DNA of 64,000 nt from Triticum aestivum (GCF_018294505.1 NC_057796.1:188693597-188757596); one strand, 5' to 3'; shown: positions 11,268 to 23,202, counted from the first letter of the stretch. A program made the numbers and translations. Notes: generated by a model from the sequence alone, not told the origin.

Positions 11268-12116
11268 GACTAGTCTTTATGCCTACCCTGCAACTTAATT
11301 CGTTCAATTTAGAACTGTCGCGTGTACTGAATTTGTGAGTTATGCCCGGTTTTCTGTTGATGTAGGAACTGTTAATATGTGACCTTGATATGATGTCAGC
11401 TCAGGCAATGAATATGAACTGTATTTTGTTATTATTATTATTATTATTATTATTGTTATATCATAGAGGTAGCACACTCAACTGATCTCACTACAGTATG
11501 TGTGAACAAAAATATGCAGTCTAGTTTGCGAATAACACATGGTTCGTAGATGAAAGCCGTGTGTCAACCAAACCCCGCCCATGATCTGAGTCGTGCTTTC
11601 TGATTGTCCAGAACCCAAACCCCACGGATCGTACGTCTACACCGTTGGATGCAGTTCCGGTTGTAATTTTATTTTTATGCACAAAATGCACGTTAAACTC
11701 AAAAAATGTCTTAAATATAGTTAACGATACCTGAAATGCGCCAGAAAATCAAACCCGTGGTATAATGGTGATTACGTACCGTGGAAATTTTTATGAGGCC
11801 AAACGATGAAGTCACTGGCCACTGGAGTTTGAATTGACATGTCTTCTTTTGGAAACGGTGATCCTTCATGTGAGATGCTCCGGTTTGGAAGGAGCGATCA
11901 TCAAAACTTCTGCCAAATTTTACCAATTTTTTTCCACGGGCACACATCGATTTTGATGATGTCCGGACTCCATCTAAATTTCCTGTGATTAAAATACCAA
12001 CTAGGCATACGCCAGTGGCCGCACCTCGCGGACGAAATGTTTGAAACTTCTCCCCACTTCTCGAACAAACGGATGAAAACTCGCTAAGCGACGCACAAAT
12101 GATTTGTACACCTTTG
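11268..12116. repeat. CACTA internal non-coding repeat unit, copy 1
   Basis: Nothing here is coding. The stretch from about 11540 to 12116 matches 56745-57240 and 57460-58060, for example the shared segments GTGATCCTTC and AAAACTCGC, and CCAGAACCCAAACCCCACGG at 11610 against 57564. A (TTA)n microsatellite lies at 11429-11454. The unit ends at the MITE insertion point. Confidence 0.75.
11429..11454. repeat. (TTA)n microsatellite
   Basis: An uninterrupted run of ATT/TTA triplets in otherwise AT-rich CACTA spacer. Confidence 0.95.
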
Positions 12117-12117
12117 C

Positions 12118-12938
12118 TAGGCTGATCGTAATGGGAGTATCATTGGTAGTATCATGCATGCCAACTATGCAATTTTGATGAGCTGTCATTGAATTAAATG
12201 AAGAATGAAAGGGTTAAGTATCATATCATGATACCGTATCATAATAAATGCTATGCTACTATGTGTCATGCATGACAATAAATAAAATACTACATGATAC
12301 TAACTTATGATACTATGCGCGCATTACACAGGTAGTATCATATACTAGCTAGTATCATATGCATGATACTAGTATATGACACTCCCCATTAAGCTGCTTC
12401 CAATGCATTGGTGACATGAGGTGCTAAGCATATTAAATACTTTAGCAACTAAAGACCCCAATGCATAGGTGCTTAACTTGTTGGTGCTATGTATCCTTTA
12501 TTTAATGATTTTGCAACTAAAGGTCTTCATGCATTGGCATTGTTTCTTCCTGGGGTCACCACACTCGTCTCTTTCCTCTTAATTACCTTGCCACATCAGA
12601 TTTTTTGCCTACATGGCGTCCTTAGCACCTGTACAAGGTGGAGCATTAGGAGGGGCCTTACAACCAGCCTTATCATATACTAGTATCATGCATATGATAC
12701 TATAGTATATGATACTACCTCTATAATGCGCGCATAGTATCATAAGTTAGTATCTTAGGTTGCCTTATTAATTGCCATGCATACACAAAGTATGTAGTAC
12801 ACCATTTAATATGATACGGTATCATGATATGATACCACACCCTCCCTTTCCTCATTTAACTGTGTGCCACTACATCATCCAAAAAGTCTAGTTGGCATGC
12901 ATGATACCGCTTATGATACTCCCATTACGACCAGCCTT
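12118..12938. mobile_element. Fold-back MITE A with long inverted arms and a second insertion in its loop
   Basis: The left arm (12118-12390) starts GGCTGATCGTAATGGGAGTA. The right arm (12662-12938) is its near reverse complement, ending TACTCCCATTACGACCAGCC, so the arms are about 270 bp. Both are rich in GTATCATATGCATGATAC-like palindromes. The loop (about 12391-12655) looks like another small element, with AGGTGCTTAACTTGTTGG and GCACCTGTACAAGGTGGAGC in opposing orientation. No coding capacity. Confidence 0.7.
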
Positions 12939-13197
12939 AGGGTGGCCATGGTGGGGGTATCATAGCCGGTATCATGCACTCGGGAATAGCAAATATGATG
13001 ATGTGGCAAAGAAGTAACATATGTAGATACCGTAACATAATAAATATGCTATACTACTTTGTGTCATGCATGGCCATAAATACGGTCATCTACGATACTA
13101 CTCTATGATATTATGCACTACGAAGGTACCTACGTAGTATTATACACTAGTATCATATGCATGATACTATAATTATATATGATACTCCCCACTATAA
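12939..13197. mobile_element. MITE B, same family as A, about 260 bp
   Basis: It starts GGGTGGCCATGGTGGGGGTA and ends TACTCCCCACTATAAGG, with GTATCATGCA and TGATACT motifs at intervals as in A and C. It is arranged head to tail with them. Confidence 0.65.
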
Positions 13198-13432
13198 GGC
13201 TGGTCATGGTGGTGGTATCATAGCCGATATCATGCACTGGGAGAATAGCAAGTATGCTGATGTGGCAAAGAATTAAATAAGATAGAGAGGGTTAGAGTAA
13301 CATATATGTAGATACCGTATCATGTTAAATGCGATGCTAATTTGTGTCATGCATGGCAATAAATATGATCATCTAGGATACTACTCTATTACATTATGCA
13401 CTATTAAAGGTAGTATCATACACTATATATAT
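13198..13432. mobile_element. MITE C, left part, split by the MULE nest
   Basis: It aligns with MITE B up to CATACAC and then reaches TATATATAT. The rest of the MITE (GCATGATACTAGTATATGAC to GTAGCCT) is at 56696-56735. Comparison with MITE B (CACTAGTATCATATGCATG) shows the two halves join correctly if one TATATATAT is removed. Confidence 0.8.
13424..13432. other. Left copy of 9-bp target site duplication TATATATAT
   Basis: The same nine bases occur at 56687-56695 next to the other half of MITE C. Nine-base duplications are characteristic of Mutator-like elements. The simple TA sequence makes the exact phase uncertain by one or two bases. Confidence 0.7.
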
Positions 13433-13433
13433 A

Positions 13434-13797
13434 GGGAAAATCCATCCTACCACCCAGTGGTAGTTACCTCACATATCTCATATACTACCATGTGGTACTA
13501 TATATATATTATTTTATTATTTTAAATATGTACATAAACTATATCTAAGATATTTCAAAGCAAGTTAAATGAAAAAATTGCATATGAGTCCATAGTTTTT
13601 GTTATATTTGTGAAATACGTATATATTTGTACGTAAAAAAGAGCATACTCAAAACATGATACATACTACCTAAAAATTAGTACATATACTACCTAATCAA
13701 CTATATATACTAGATACTACACGTACATACTCTCGGTTTTGACAGATACTACATACAACATAGAAAACACAAGTGGTGGTAACTACCACTGCTTGTA
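13434..13797. mobile_element. Small MITE with CAGTGGTAGTTACC inverted ends
   Basis: CAGTGGTAGTTACC (13456-13469) is inverted near the right side as GGTAACTACCACTG (about 13779-13792). Both sides are bordered by TATATA. The interior is AT-rich with many TACTAC/TACATA words and no coding potential. The outermost left sequence begins GGGAAAATCC. Confidence 0.55.
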
Positions 13798-13834
13798 TAT
13801 ACATACATACATACATACATACATACATACATAA
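13797..13834. repeat. (ACAT)n microsatellite
   Basis: About nine tandem ACAT units at the junction between the small MITE and MULE-A. Confidence 0.95.
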
Positions 13835-14134
13835 ACATTATTCTGATCACAACATGAACTTCCTGAGTTACATGCGTGAACTTCCCTCTGTAGGAACCCG
13901 ACCTTCGGGCTATCTTCGCAACCGTGTCTCCCCGCGTGAATTATTCTAATTGGTCATGTTCTATAAGATGTAAGTGTAATATAGAAACGGTTTTTAGCAA
14001 CTAAATGCCCTTTTTAAATAGGAATCTTACTCGTTGACGGATTTTGCTCTCGGGTTGTGATGAAATTGCGTTTTTTGCAATTTTACTGCCTGAGTAGTTC
14101 GACCTGAACTTCCCCCTGTGCTAGGTGGAACTTC

Positions 14135-15095
14135 CGCCAACATTGCCCAAATGGGGCTTGCGATATACCGTTGGAAAGCTATGGACACCAGTATCATGAC
14201 CCAAGTTAAATTTTTGGCAAAATGTAAGCGGTTTAAGAGCAGTTTTGAAAACCGTTTTTTCTTCACACAAAAAAACCTGAATCGTATTTTCGATCGCATT
14301 TCTAAACTGTTTACCGGAATGAGGCAAATAATATGGCGTTTGAAAGCTGCTGCAAAACCGCTCCTGCCACATGTTGAAAGCTTTCTCTAATTCCCTATGG
14401 TTAAAGAGTAATTTGGAAAATCGTAAAATTTTGCAAACCGAACAGCCGAGTTCGTATTTTCGATGTCATTTCTAAACCGCTAATTCAATTGAGGCAAATA
14501 ATATGGTGTTGGAAAGCTTACGAAAATGCGCTACTTTCTCATGTTGAAAGTTTTTTCTAATTTTGAACGGTTTAAAAGTAATTTAGAAAACGGTACAAGT
14601 TCCACCGAGTTCGCATTTTCAAGTTAAATTTTTAACCGTAGATCCGAATGCAGCAAATGATATGGCGTTGGAAAGCTTGGGAAAATGTGAAACTTTTTGT
14701 TATATATTGTTTCTCCCAATTCCTTACTCTTTTAAGTCAATTTCGAAAATGTCTAAAAACGTATTTTCACCGTAATTTCTACAAACTTTATAGGAATGGG
14801 GCAAATAATATACCATTGAAAAGCTACAGAAAATGTGAAACTTTATCATGTTGATGGTTTTCTTTGATTCCTAGCCGTATTTAAGTAATTTCGAAAACGG
14901 TGGGATAATTCGTTCCACCTTTATCACGAAACAGATTTCTTCAAAAATGCACCGCGTGAATAACTTGAACTTCTCGGCGTGTGTACTTGAACTTCACTTT
15001 GTTTTTCACGGGCTTTTTTTGCTCGCAGCTCTCCATCCACTCCCCCGAAGACTCACCGAAATTGAGCAAGTGATGTACCGATGTAAAGCTGTTGT
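14135..15095. repeat. Degenerate tandem repeats, core CAAATAATATGGCGTTGG, MULE-A left arm
   Basis: Copies of the core followed by AAAGCT begin near 14150, 14315, 14493, 14654, 14800 and 15067, spaced about 150-180 bp (the last about 265). Between cores recur segments like CATGTTGAAAGTTTTCT and CGGTTTAAGAGTAATTT. The same repeats occur in MULE-C at 32900-33420. Confidence 0.8.
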
Positions 15096-16600
15096 AAACA
15101 CGCAAATTTCCCGTGTTGACCATTTTTTCATACTCGCGACAGTTTTAAAAGTTTTTCATCTCAAATTCATTCAGTGTAGTAGTTGAACTTCCTGCTCTCT
15201 TCACGTTGAACTTCTGTGACGTATTTTCGTTTGTAATTTCCCCATACATTCGTCAATGTCACACAAATGATATTCCTTTTGTACAAACCTCTCTCACAAT
15301 AAATTTTTTAACTTTCTCCGACGGAGGACTTGAACTTATAACAATAAAACTTTTAGCCTTTGCTTTTTTATTATTTTTTAATAAAAATGCACATCGTGTA
15401 GTACGTGAACTTCTGGCAGTTATCAATCTGAACTTCTTTCGGTTACGTGAATATATCTGAGTTTTTTTATGAATTTTTAATCTGATTTTCTTAATCCTTT
15501 TTTATGAATTTTGAAGAGCTCTATTTTTTAAATTTGAACTTCTTGTTATTTTATTTTTGAAATTCTTGTTTTCATTCTTTAATAACGAGGGAAATCTGAG
15601 TTTTCTATAATCATCGAACTTCTCCATCTTTTTAATATGGACTTCCTGGTTTTATTTCTTAATCCTTTTTTATAAAATTTTGAAGCGCTCTATTTTTAAA
15701 AGTTGAACTTCTTGTTTTTATTTTTGAACTTCTTGTTTCCATTCTTTAATGACGAGGGAAATCTGAGTTTTCTATAATCATCAAACTTCTCCATCTTTTT
15801 AATATGGACTTCCTGGTTTATTTCTTAATCTTTTTTATGAAATTTTGAAGCGCTCTATTTTTAAAAGTTGAACTTCTTGTTATTTTATTTTTGAACTTCT
15901 TGTTTTCATTATTTAATAACGAGGAAAAAACTGAGTTTTTTATAATCATCGAACTTCCCGCTGTTTTCACTTTGAACTTCTACCATGTATTTTTGTTCAT
16001 GATTTCTCACCCATTCATCGGAGTTGCACAAATGATATATCGTGCCGATTACCTGTCTCACAAAAAGTTTTTGAACTTCCCCGTGCTGAGCACCTAAATA
16101 TCAAATGCTCTGCTTTTAAAAGTTGAACTTATTTGGTTTTATTATTTAGTAAAGAGAAAAAACTGAGTTTTAAATATGCATTGAACTACTCTGTTTTTTA
16201 AAATTGAACTTCATGGTTTTAATCTTTAGTATTAGGGAAAATCTAAGATTTTTATAAACATCAAACAACTTCATTTTTTTACTTAGAACTTTTTGCTGTT
16301 ATTCATTTGTATAGGGGAAAAGTCCTTGTTATGTAATAAACATCGAATCGCTTGGGTATTTATTTGAACTTCTACATTTTTTTAGAAATGTGAAAAATAC
16401 AGTCAACATCAAGCACCGACACGAACCATAAAAAACATCATTTAATCACTGTAAAATGAGCAGGCATCAAAAAAGACTGATTGCGGCTAAACGAAAGGAA
16501 CATTTTTGTCAGCCACAAGTGTTTTTGTGCGCCCCTGCATATACATGGACTTCAATTTTCTGACAACATGAACTTTGTTGTTGTCGTTGTGTATGAACGT
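15096..16600. repeat. GAACTTC-rich AT-rich stretch of MULE-A, including a 190-bp imperfect tandem block
   Basis: No gene. GAACTTC recurs on the plus strand about every 60-100 bp. Between about 15480 and 15960 a block around ATCTGAGTTTTCTATAATCA and CTTTTTAATATGGACTTCC is repeated two to three times with a period near 180-190 bp. Confidence 0.75.
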
Positions 16601-16619
16601 CTCCTGTAACACAAACAAC

Positions 16620-17185
16620 TTGTGTGCAATGCCGGTGGTGGGGGGAGAAAGTGAGCTCAGGGGAGGGTCACCGGTAGGGGATATTGCATCGAATAGGCGG
16701 TCTGGGCAGGCACGGGAGGGAAGAAGGCCGCGGCGGCAGAGGAGGAAGGTCACGGTGGCAGAGGAGGAAGGAAGAAAGCTGTTGTCGGAGAAGGTCAGAT
16801 CCGGCCGTCGCTGCAGTCCATGCACGACAGCGAGTGTGCTGGTGGTCGCCGTCGGTATCCTTCGATCTCGGTTGTGTGCGGTCATCAAGACCCACAGGGT
16901 GAAGCAGTGGAAGAAGGTGGAAGTGGCCAGCGCCATCGTCGAAGCAGGTGGAGGGAGGCGGCAGGAGGCGCGTCGGGGCCGGAAGGGTGGCGGTGCGTCA
17001 GCCGGGGGAGGGAGGTGGGGGCGACGGCGCGTCAGCCAGGGGAGGGAGATGTGGGCGGCGCCGCGTTTGCCGGGGGAGGAGGTGTGACCGCGTGGCGGTT
17101 GCCGGCGACGCTGGCTGCAACGACGCTTGCTGGCTGGGAAGAAGGACTGTATTTGTTGCGGCGGCGCTTCCAAAATGTACACCAC
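16620..17185. other. GC-rich island in MULE-A, possibly captured sequence
   Basis: A sharp rise in GC against AT-rich flanks, with GGAGG/GGCGG-type low complexity. It is open in several frames on both strands, but the translations are Arg/Gly/Pro-rich without a recognisable domain. A captured fragment is possible, since grass Pack-MULEs are known to pick up GC-rich gene pieces; no source is recognisable. Confidence 0.4.
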
Positions 17186-18995
17186 GCTTTACAGTAGAGC
17201 ACGGAAAAAGTGGTTTAAAAAAACACATCAAACTAATCTTTTTTTAATTTGAACTTCTTTGTTTTATCTTTTTAGAAAATGTGATTGATATTCTATAAAC
17301 ATGAAATTGCTCCACGTTTTTTATTTGTACTTCTTAATTTGATATTTATGAACTTCTTACAATTTTCAGTGCAATAAGATTTTCTATATTTTTACTATGC
17401 GAACTTCTAGTGTATCCCAAGAAATTACATGTTTTTTGTTTTCTTCTAAAAGAATCGTCTAAGAACTTTTTGTTTAGCTTGTTGCATGTGAACTCCCGGA
17501 GGCTTCAACAACAAATTAATCAATATGGCTAAACGCGCACTAGTCGTAGTCATAAAGATGACTTATTTTTTTTTATTTGTGAATTTACATGTTTTTCTCG
17601 TACATGAATTTCTCACACACGAAATTTTTTTGTTACATATTTTTGAACTCTTACCTTTCTTATTTTTGAACCTCCTCCTTTTTATACACAAAACATGAAT
17701 TTTTTTAACCCATTTCCATGAAGACACACACAAAGAACACACACACACATAACCATCGCATCCACAAACGCCACCACAACATCTCCATTGTTCTTTTGAC
17801 GCCCGGTGCTGATTTGAATCCCGTACTGTAGTTGTACTTCTTCATCCAGGAGATATAAGGAGCAAGCATGGAATGATTTAGTGGGATGAACCTAGGAGAC
17901 GCCTACAACTATAGACCTTCTCGAACACTTTCTATTGACCTTCAGGAACAATTTCTATTGACCTTTAGCCATTTTTTTCATTCCAACAAGTGAGCAAACT
18001 GGACAACAACATATAATGCTCCTTTTTTTAGAGCTGAACTGAAGAATCTGGCGAAGCCGGCCTGCAACAATGGCCAATTTTTTTAGAGGATAAACGCAAA
18101 CAAATGTGTATAAAACCAGAGCAATCTAATGTCAATATTTTTTTTATATGTTCAATAAAACCAGAGCAATCCAATGTCATAAACATCCATAGTCCAAAGA
18201 ACAAAATGACCACAGTATATATATACAAAGAAATATTTTTTCTACCACACACGCACCTTTGTTCTCATACATCTCCCAAAAAAATCAGAGCCATCACCAT
18301 CGAAAGCTAGTCATGCAATAGGAAAAAGATGAGCACTTCTTGCAAAAGCGAATGACTAAAAGTTGGTAAACAACTAGGACTATTTAAGTGAAGCGCTTGT
18401 AGTATTAACCCGTAGCTCCTTCATGTTGACCAATTCCACCAGAAAACGCCATGTATGGATTTGAACACTACAAACCACTATACTAATCTCTCCTTGCGTT
18501 GACTACAATTGACTCGGCTTGCGTCGGGTTGTTGTGCCAGCGTCGACAGCTCACCACCTTGGATCCTTGCCGTTGGCAGTCTGGTGGCCGATGCAGCCAA
18601 ACACCGCCAGACAATGCCAAGAGTTCGGTTAGTTTTCTGAACTTTTCTCAACAGAACAAGCCAAGAGCAGGCCAGGCGACCTACGACCGCTCGCTGCTGT
18701 CACAGCGGGGTATGAACTACAGATCTTCTGGAAGTTATCTAATCCTGTACTGTAGATTCAAGCATTTTAAACTCAAAAGATGCCTACAATTCTCAGTTTG
18801 TGCCTAACCTAGGAGTCGAGGAGAGCACCACACAGGACTAGATAGAGGAGTGCAAGTGAAGCAACCTTTTTCTTCAGAAAATTAACAAACTGAACTTCAA
18901 TAAGAACAGAGTTGTGTTGATAGAGATGCACCTGCTGCTACCTGTAGCAACAAGAGATAGAGGGGAAATCAGCAAGGGCGTGCGACTGAAGCGGT
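17186..18995. other. Non-coding body of MULE-A
   Basis: AT-rich sequence with scattered GAACTTC words (17250, 17350, 17400, 18892, 18998). Small duplicates of AAACCAGAGCAATC(T/C)AATGTCA occur at 18113 and 18158. I see no gene here. Confidence 0.6.
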
Positions 18996-18999
18996 GAAC

Positions 19000-19545
19000 T
19001 TCTGAGAGTTCCGTGGTTGAACGGCCGGAGGTGGCGGTTACGAATGGTTTGAGCGCCGCGGCGGTGGGTCCCCACAGGGAGGAGGCTCCGTGAGGGGGGC
19101 AGCGGGGTTGCTCATCTTCAGTCGGGGATCCCGGCGGCGGCCGGCGGGATCAGAGCTTGCGGCGGCGGCGAGGATCCACGGCCGGCGATGGCGCCGGGAT
19201 CCACGGACGGCGATGGCGCCGGATGTCGGAACCGTCCTGGGGAACGATGGCTACTCGTTGAGACGACGAGGAGTGGCCAGGGCGGCGTCACGCGATGGGG
19301 CGGGAGGAGAAGAGGGTGGCCGCGGTAGTGGCGCCATGGGAGGGCCGGCGGCGGGCGCTGGACACGGGCAAGGAGTGGAAGGAGTAGAAGCCAGGCGTGC
19401 GGCGGCGGAGGTCGCCGACGATGGGATCCAGGGTGGTTGGGGATCGGGGAAGGTGGGAGGACGAGCAGGACGTGGTCGTGGGGTGTCGTGGGTGGGCTCT
19501 TTTTTTTCTATGTGTGTTCGGGAACATCCGTCGAAGCCTGTATAG
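19000..19545. other. GC-rich right-hand region of MULE-A
   Basis: It occupies the same position next to the element end as the GC-rich repeats of MULE-B (32150-32690) and the GC-rich part of MULE-C (56000-56550). Translations are Arg/Gly/Ala-rich or Pro/Ser-rich. It could be a decayed counterpart of the first transposase exon of MULE-B, but no homology is visible by eye. Confidence 0.35.
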
Positions 19546-19564
19546 GGCCGATCGTGATCCAAAT

Positions 19565-19627
19565 AGTTATTCTATATTATCAGAATAACTATTCTGATAA
19601 TATTATCAGAATAACTATTCTGATAAC
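19565..19627. repeat. Palindromic AT-rich junction between MULE-A and MULE-B
   Basis: A near-perfect 24-bp palindrome (19578-19601) is repeated immediately (19603-19626). It is preceded by AGTTATTCT, which pairs with AGAATAACT. The block joins the MULE-A right end to the MULE-B left end and could form hairpins or a cruciform. Confidence 0.8.
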
Positions 19628-20902
19628 ACTTCCGCACTGCATGCTCAACAGAAGCGCACTACATCTTCTTTACATCGCGCACTGCGATGCTACACGGAAG
19701 AACTGCTTCATTTTCTGGCGGTCCGCCCGCGTATTCTGTGTGAAATCGGGTGTTGCGGGATGATTTAATTTGTTTATGGATGTCAGTTGACCTTTATTCT
19801 TTGTAATTTACAGAAAAAACGACTAAAATCTTGGTAAATCGAGGGATTTGGCGGGCGAGTTTTTCTCTGTTCGTTCGTGTTCGTGTCGGAATCGACTCTT
19901 TGGCGCTCGGATGTTGTTTGTTAGTCGAAATTGTTTGATATCGTTCGTTTAATCGCACCTTTTACTCTAGAAATTGTGTAATTTTTAGGAGTTAGTTTTC
20001 AGTTCCCGCGAATTTGGTTGTGTGGGCGGGTGAGCTTCGTCCGCTCCTCTGTTCTTGTTGATTTTCTGGATTTTGCGCCTCGATGTGTTTTTGAATCTTG
20101 TAATTACTGTCGCTGTTGGTTTTAATTCATTGTATTGCGGGTATAATTCTCATTCTTTGATTTGAAATTTTTAAATAAAAGCTGATGCTGTTCGTCCAGT
20201 TGCCGTGTGTTCGATGTAGTTTTTTGCGGGGTATTTTTTGATAGTTTAGTTGTTGGACAATTTTTAGGCGAGTTATGTAAGTGCGATTGAATTGGCACCT
20301 CTGTTAGTCTATGACATATCTGTATTTCTACTGCTTTAATTTTATTGTTGTTGTTCTCGCATACGCTGTAGTGCACTGCATTTTCGTTAGCAGTGTACTT
20401 CGTTTTAGCTGTATTACAGTGGTCATGGCAGCTTATGAGATTTCTCTTTTCTTAAACTGCATTCTGTGTTTTAGAGGACTGCATAATATGTACTTTCGTA
20501 CTGCATTAGCAGTATGGTTAATCTTCTATTGTGCTATTAGAATAGATGGTCCATTATATGCTTTTGTTAGCTGAATAGTTATTATGACAATTTTTTTGAA
20601 CTGAATACTATGAGAATTCTTTTGAACATCATATGTTAACTGCAAAGTTTCGACCATTCGCATTGCATTGTTACTGTTCAAATGACTGATTTTTTTATAT
20701 TTAGGACCAACTATGTGTTTGAGAGAACTGCATTACTGCCAGCAGCAACTTGTCTAAGAATGGGTGATAAAATGATGCAGATGAGGTTGCATACTTTAAA
20801 TAGGCACCGTTCAAAGTGTCTGGTGGACATAATTTTAAAAGCGTACAGCATTAGCAAACATTAGAAATATGCCACCGATGGCTTGCTTCATATTTAGACA
20901 GC

Positions 20903-21821
20903 CTACAGTGCAAATATTGTGAACTTCAGGGAGTCTTCTTCTTTGTAGAAAAACAGCATGGCCACTTCTCCGACCTCAAAGCCATTCTGGGAGACAAATT
21001 CTTTCCAACCAGTAGTTATGTTGATGCATTCTTCAGAGTCGATGTGGTAGTCAGCTTGCATGTCTCCATACCCATTCTTGTGTACTGTCTCCAAAGTAAC
21101 CTTCCCTGAACTCGGAGCAGGAAATTTTACTGTGGATGGCAGTTTCTGCATTTTGGAAAGGATGGAAAAAGAATGTTTATAAGTAAATAACAATGTATGA
21201 ACATATATATACCCATTCTTTATACTTAGGATGATCTGTTTTATGTTGAGTTAAATATGTACATATATATGACTACTATTTTTTATAAAGTAGTTGCAAT
21301 GTATGAACAAACTTATATACGGAATTGACCTCTAGTTTTACTAGGATATATATTATACTGTAACATGTTTGTACTGCAAGGTCATTTACAGTGTACTTCG
21401 CTAGCATGTTAAGAGAACTGCAATACTGATCTACTGACCCTCTTTTTTGTTCGTGTGTTGTGGTACTGAAGAAAAATAGGTGGAAGCATCTAGTCTTAAT
21501 AGCTAACAAATCTGAACAACAATACAAATTATGTTTTGTATTTTGTTGACACTACTGAACAAATTGATTGAACTATATATTCAGATGTGGATTTGCAGGT
21601 AGATTATGTCCAAAATTGTGAGGGGAAAAACATACCCAACTTTCCTGTAGATCTGCGGTTGTGAGGCGATGAAGAAATGGCGGCTGAAACCCCCTGTTGG
21701 GTATCATCAGGCACCCGAGCATGTTGCGCCACTCGGTGTTGGTGAGCTCTAGACCTTCTGCGTACACGCATGTGTCCGCTACCGGCGCCATCCTTGCCAA
21801 ACACCCGCACTTACAGTCCAT
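20903..21821 (-). CDS. B3-domain protein, gene 1 (142 aa, two exons)
   Basis: Exon 1 is 21821-21636 and exon 2 is 21145-20903. The donor GTATGT and acceptor ATGCAG are canonical and both joins are phase 0. Exon 1 gives a Cys-rich start (MDCKCGC) and FLHRLTTADL; exon 2 gives KLPSTVKF, then GWKEFVSQNGFEVGEVAML. The KxP...GW.xFV...GxxxGEV pattern is the B3 fold of plant DNA-binding proteins (REM-like more than ARF or ABI3 type). No stop or frameshift interrupts it. Intron position and layout match the second B3 gene at 25749-26662, so the two are paralogues, though proteins differ at most positions. As it lies inside a transposon I infer an element-encoded or captured DNA-binding protein rather than a host gene. 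Target sequence is unknown. Confidence 0.65.
21194..21560. other. Intron of B3 gene 1 with ACTGCA words
   Basis: Part of the 490-bp intron (21146-21635) between the two coding exons. It contains TACTGCAAGG and AACTGCAATACTG. No other gene is seen. Confidence 0.5.
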
Positions 21822-22270
21822 GGCGGGTTCAGTGGAATTCTATAGAAGAGCTGGGGATGGGATGAACCCTAGATCTACGATTTGAAGAAAAAGAGGAACG
21901 GGGGAGGCGTTGTGTTAGTCTGGAGCACGAATGGATACGTTTTTATGCAACCAATTGACCAACGGAAGTAATAAATGTTTGTGGTTGGTGTTAGGTGGCG
22001 GATTGGTTCTGATTCAGTGTGCGTGAATGCATTTGAGTAGTAAGAGGACTGCATACTTGAAAATAGCGAACTGCATTGTCATATCAAGACGAACCGCGGA
22101 ACGCGTGGTTGGGCCTGCGTTTGTGAATGGTACGTGGGATTATTTTAAAAAAATTAGTGGCCTCTCTTTTTCTGTGTTGGACCTGTGTTCGGGGAGTGAA
22201 GACGCATTGGGCCCAAGTCGGCCTGTGAGCACGGCTGGTTCCCGGTGCGTTATGTGCGGCCTAATGTTTA

Positions 22271-22516
22271 GTCCCACCTCGCCCGCGGAAGGCGCGCCCG
22301 GCCTGTTTATAAGCGCTGGCGAGGCAGTCGTATCGAACTCCTCTGGTTACTTATTTGGGCGCTTATACACGGCGCTCGCTACTCTATGCTCTCAGACCTG
22401 TGGGCCCATGTGCGCCCGGCCCCACGCATTGTGGCTCAGAACGACTCGCCTGCTGTGGGCGCAGACCTACTACGAGACTGGCTGGGGCCGGCTACACCTG
22501 GGTGGTCAATTTTTTT
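22271..22516 (+). ncRNA. Candidate Pol III transcription unit, copy 1 (U6-type promoter)
   Basis: The upstream sequence element GTCCCACCTCG (22271-22281) is followed after 24 nt by TATA box TTTATAAG (22306-22313). In plant snRNA genes this close spacing specifies Pol III (U6 type), while about 34 nt specifies Pol II. Initiation would fall near 22335-22340, and a T7 run at 22510-22516 would end a GC-rich transcript of about 175 nt. The sequence is not U6, U3, 7SL, MRP or telomerase RNA as far as I can recognise. The promoter and body are repeated at 24726-24971 with the same spacing. Confidence 0.55.
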
Positions 22517-22519
22517 CTT

Positions 22520-22900
22520 TTTTTTTTCAATGTAGGGGCGTGCACTGCTTTGTAAACCATCTGTGCACTGCACTGATCAGTTTTCTGTACTGCATGTGCA
22601 CGCAGTCCGTACTACATGCACAGTTCTCATTTTTGTTTTCATGTTTTTGCTCTTATGTAATCTTTTTTCCAATGTAGGGGAGTGCACTGCTTAGTAAACA
22701 TACTTGTACTGCATTGATTATGTTCTTGTACTGCACGTTCATATATTTCCGCACTACATATACAGATCGCATTTTTCTTTTTGTGTTTTCTCTTATCTAT
22801 TCGTTTTTCCCAAATTTAGGGGCGTGCACTGCTTTGTTGGGTATGTGTAAACTTCATTTGACAGAGTCTGTACTGCATTGGTACACAACTTGCACTGCAT
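22520..22900 (+). repeat. About 143-bp tandem repeats with GTAGGGGCGTGCACTGCTT
   Basis: Copies begin near 22532, 22674 and 22817. Each has GGGG(C/A)GTGCACTGCTT, followed by one or two ACTGCA words. Two related copies follow the second Pol III unit near 25007 and 25127, so the unit and its downstream repeats were duplicated together. Confidence 0.75.
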
Positions 22901-23202
22901 GCGTCCTTTTTGCAGACTGCTCAAATCTAATGATACATGAGCAAACAATAGAAAACAAATTATCACAGGCATTCTGTACGACAAGTTCATCATGAGCAAA
23001 CTAATTTCAACAGAAAGCAATCTAACATAATCAAAGTTCACATCATTACAAACGATTCTGCATGGCAAGCAAACTAAGTTCAACAAAAGCAAATGATCAC
23101 AAGCAAACTAACGATACATAAGCAAACAACATAAAGCAAATTTGATGATAATTCTAAAACGACGCTGGCATTGGTTGCTCTTTGGCCGCACCATCTTCTT
23201 CT

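Larger units (their letters stand above)
13834..19590. mobile_element. MULE-A, non-autonomous element rich in GAACTTC
   Basis: The left end carries ATTATTCTGATCACAAC (13838-13854). The right end, read inward, has the related TTATTCTGATAATATAG near 19590. This terminal word recurs in MULE-B and MULE-C. The architecture is a left arm of about 150-180 bp degenerate repeats, a long AT-rich body with many GAACTTC words, GC-rich islands at 16620-17185 and 19000-19545, then the right end. No transposase or recognisable protein was found. The long open frames in the GC islands are Arg/Gly/Pro-rich and look fortuitous. Borders are accurate to perhaps 20 bp. Confidence 0.5.

Noticed and set aside
16487..17247. 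Long open frames on both strands in the GC island (up to 232 codons)
   Set aside because: All are Arg/Gly/Pro/Ser-rich low complexity; overlapping open frames are expected in such GC-rich DNA. No domain.
22271..22516. Identification of the Pol III-like unit as U6, U3, 7SL or telomerase RNA
   Set aside because: No U6 or U3 conserved boxes, no 7SL motifs and no CTAAACCC-type telomere template are visible. Only the promoter type is supported.
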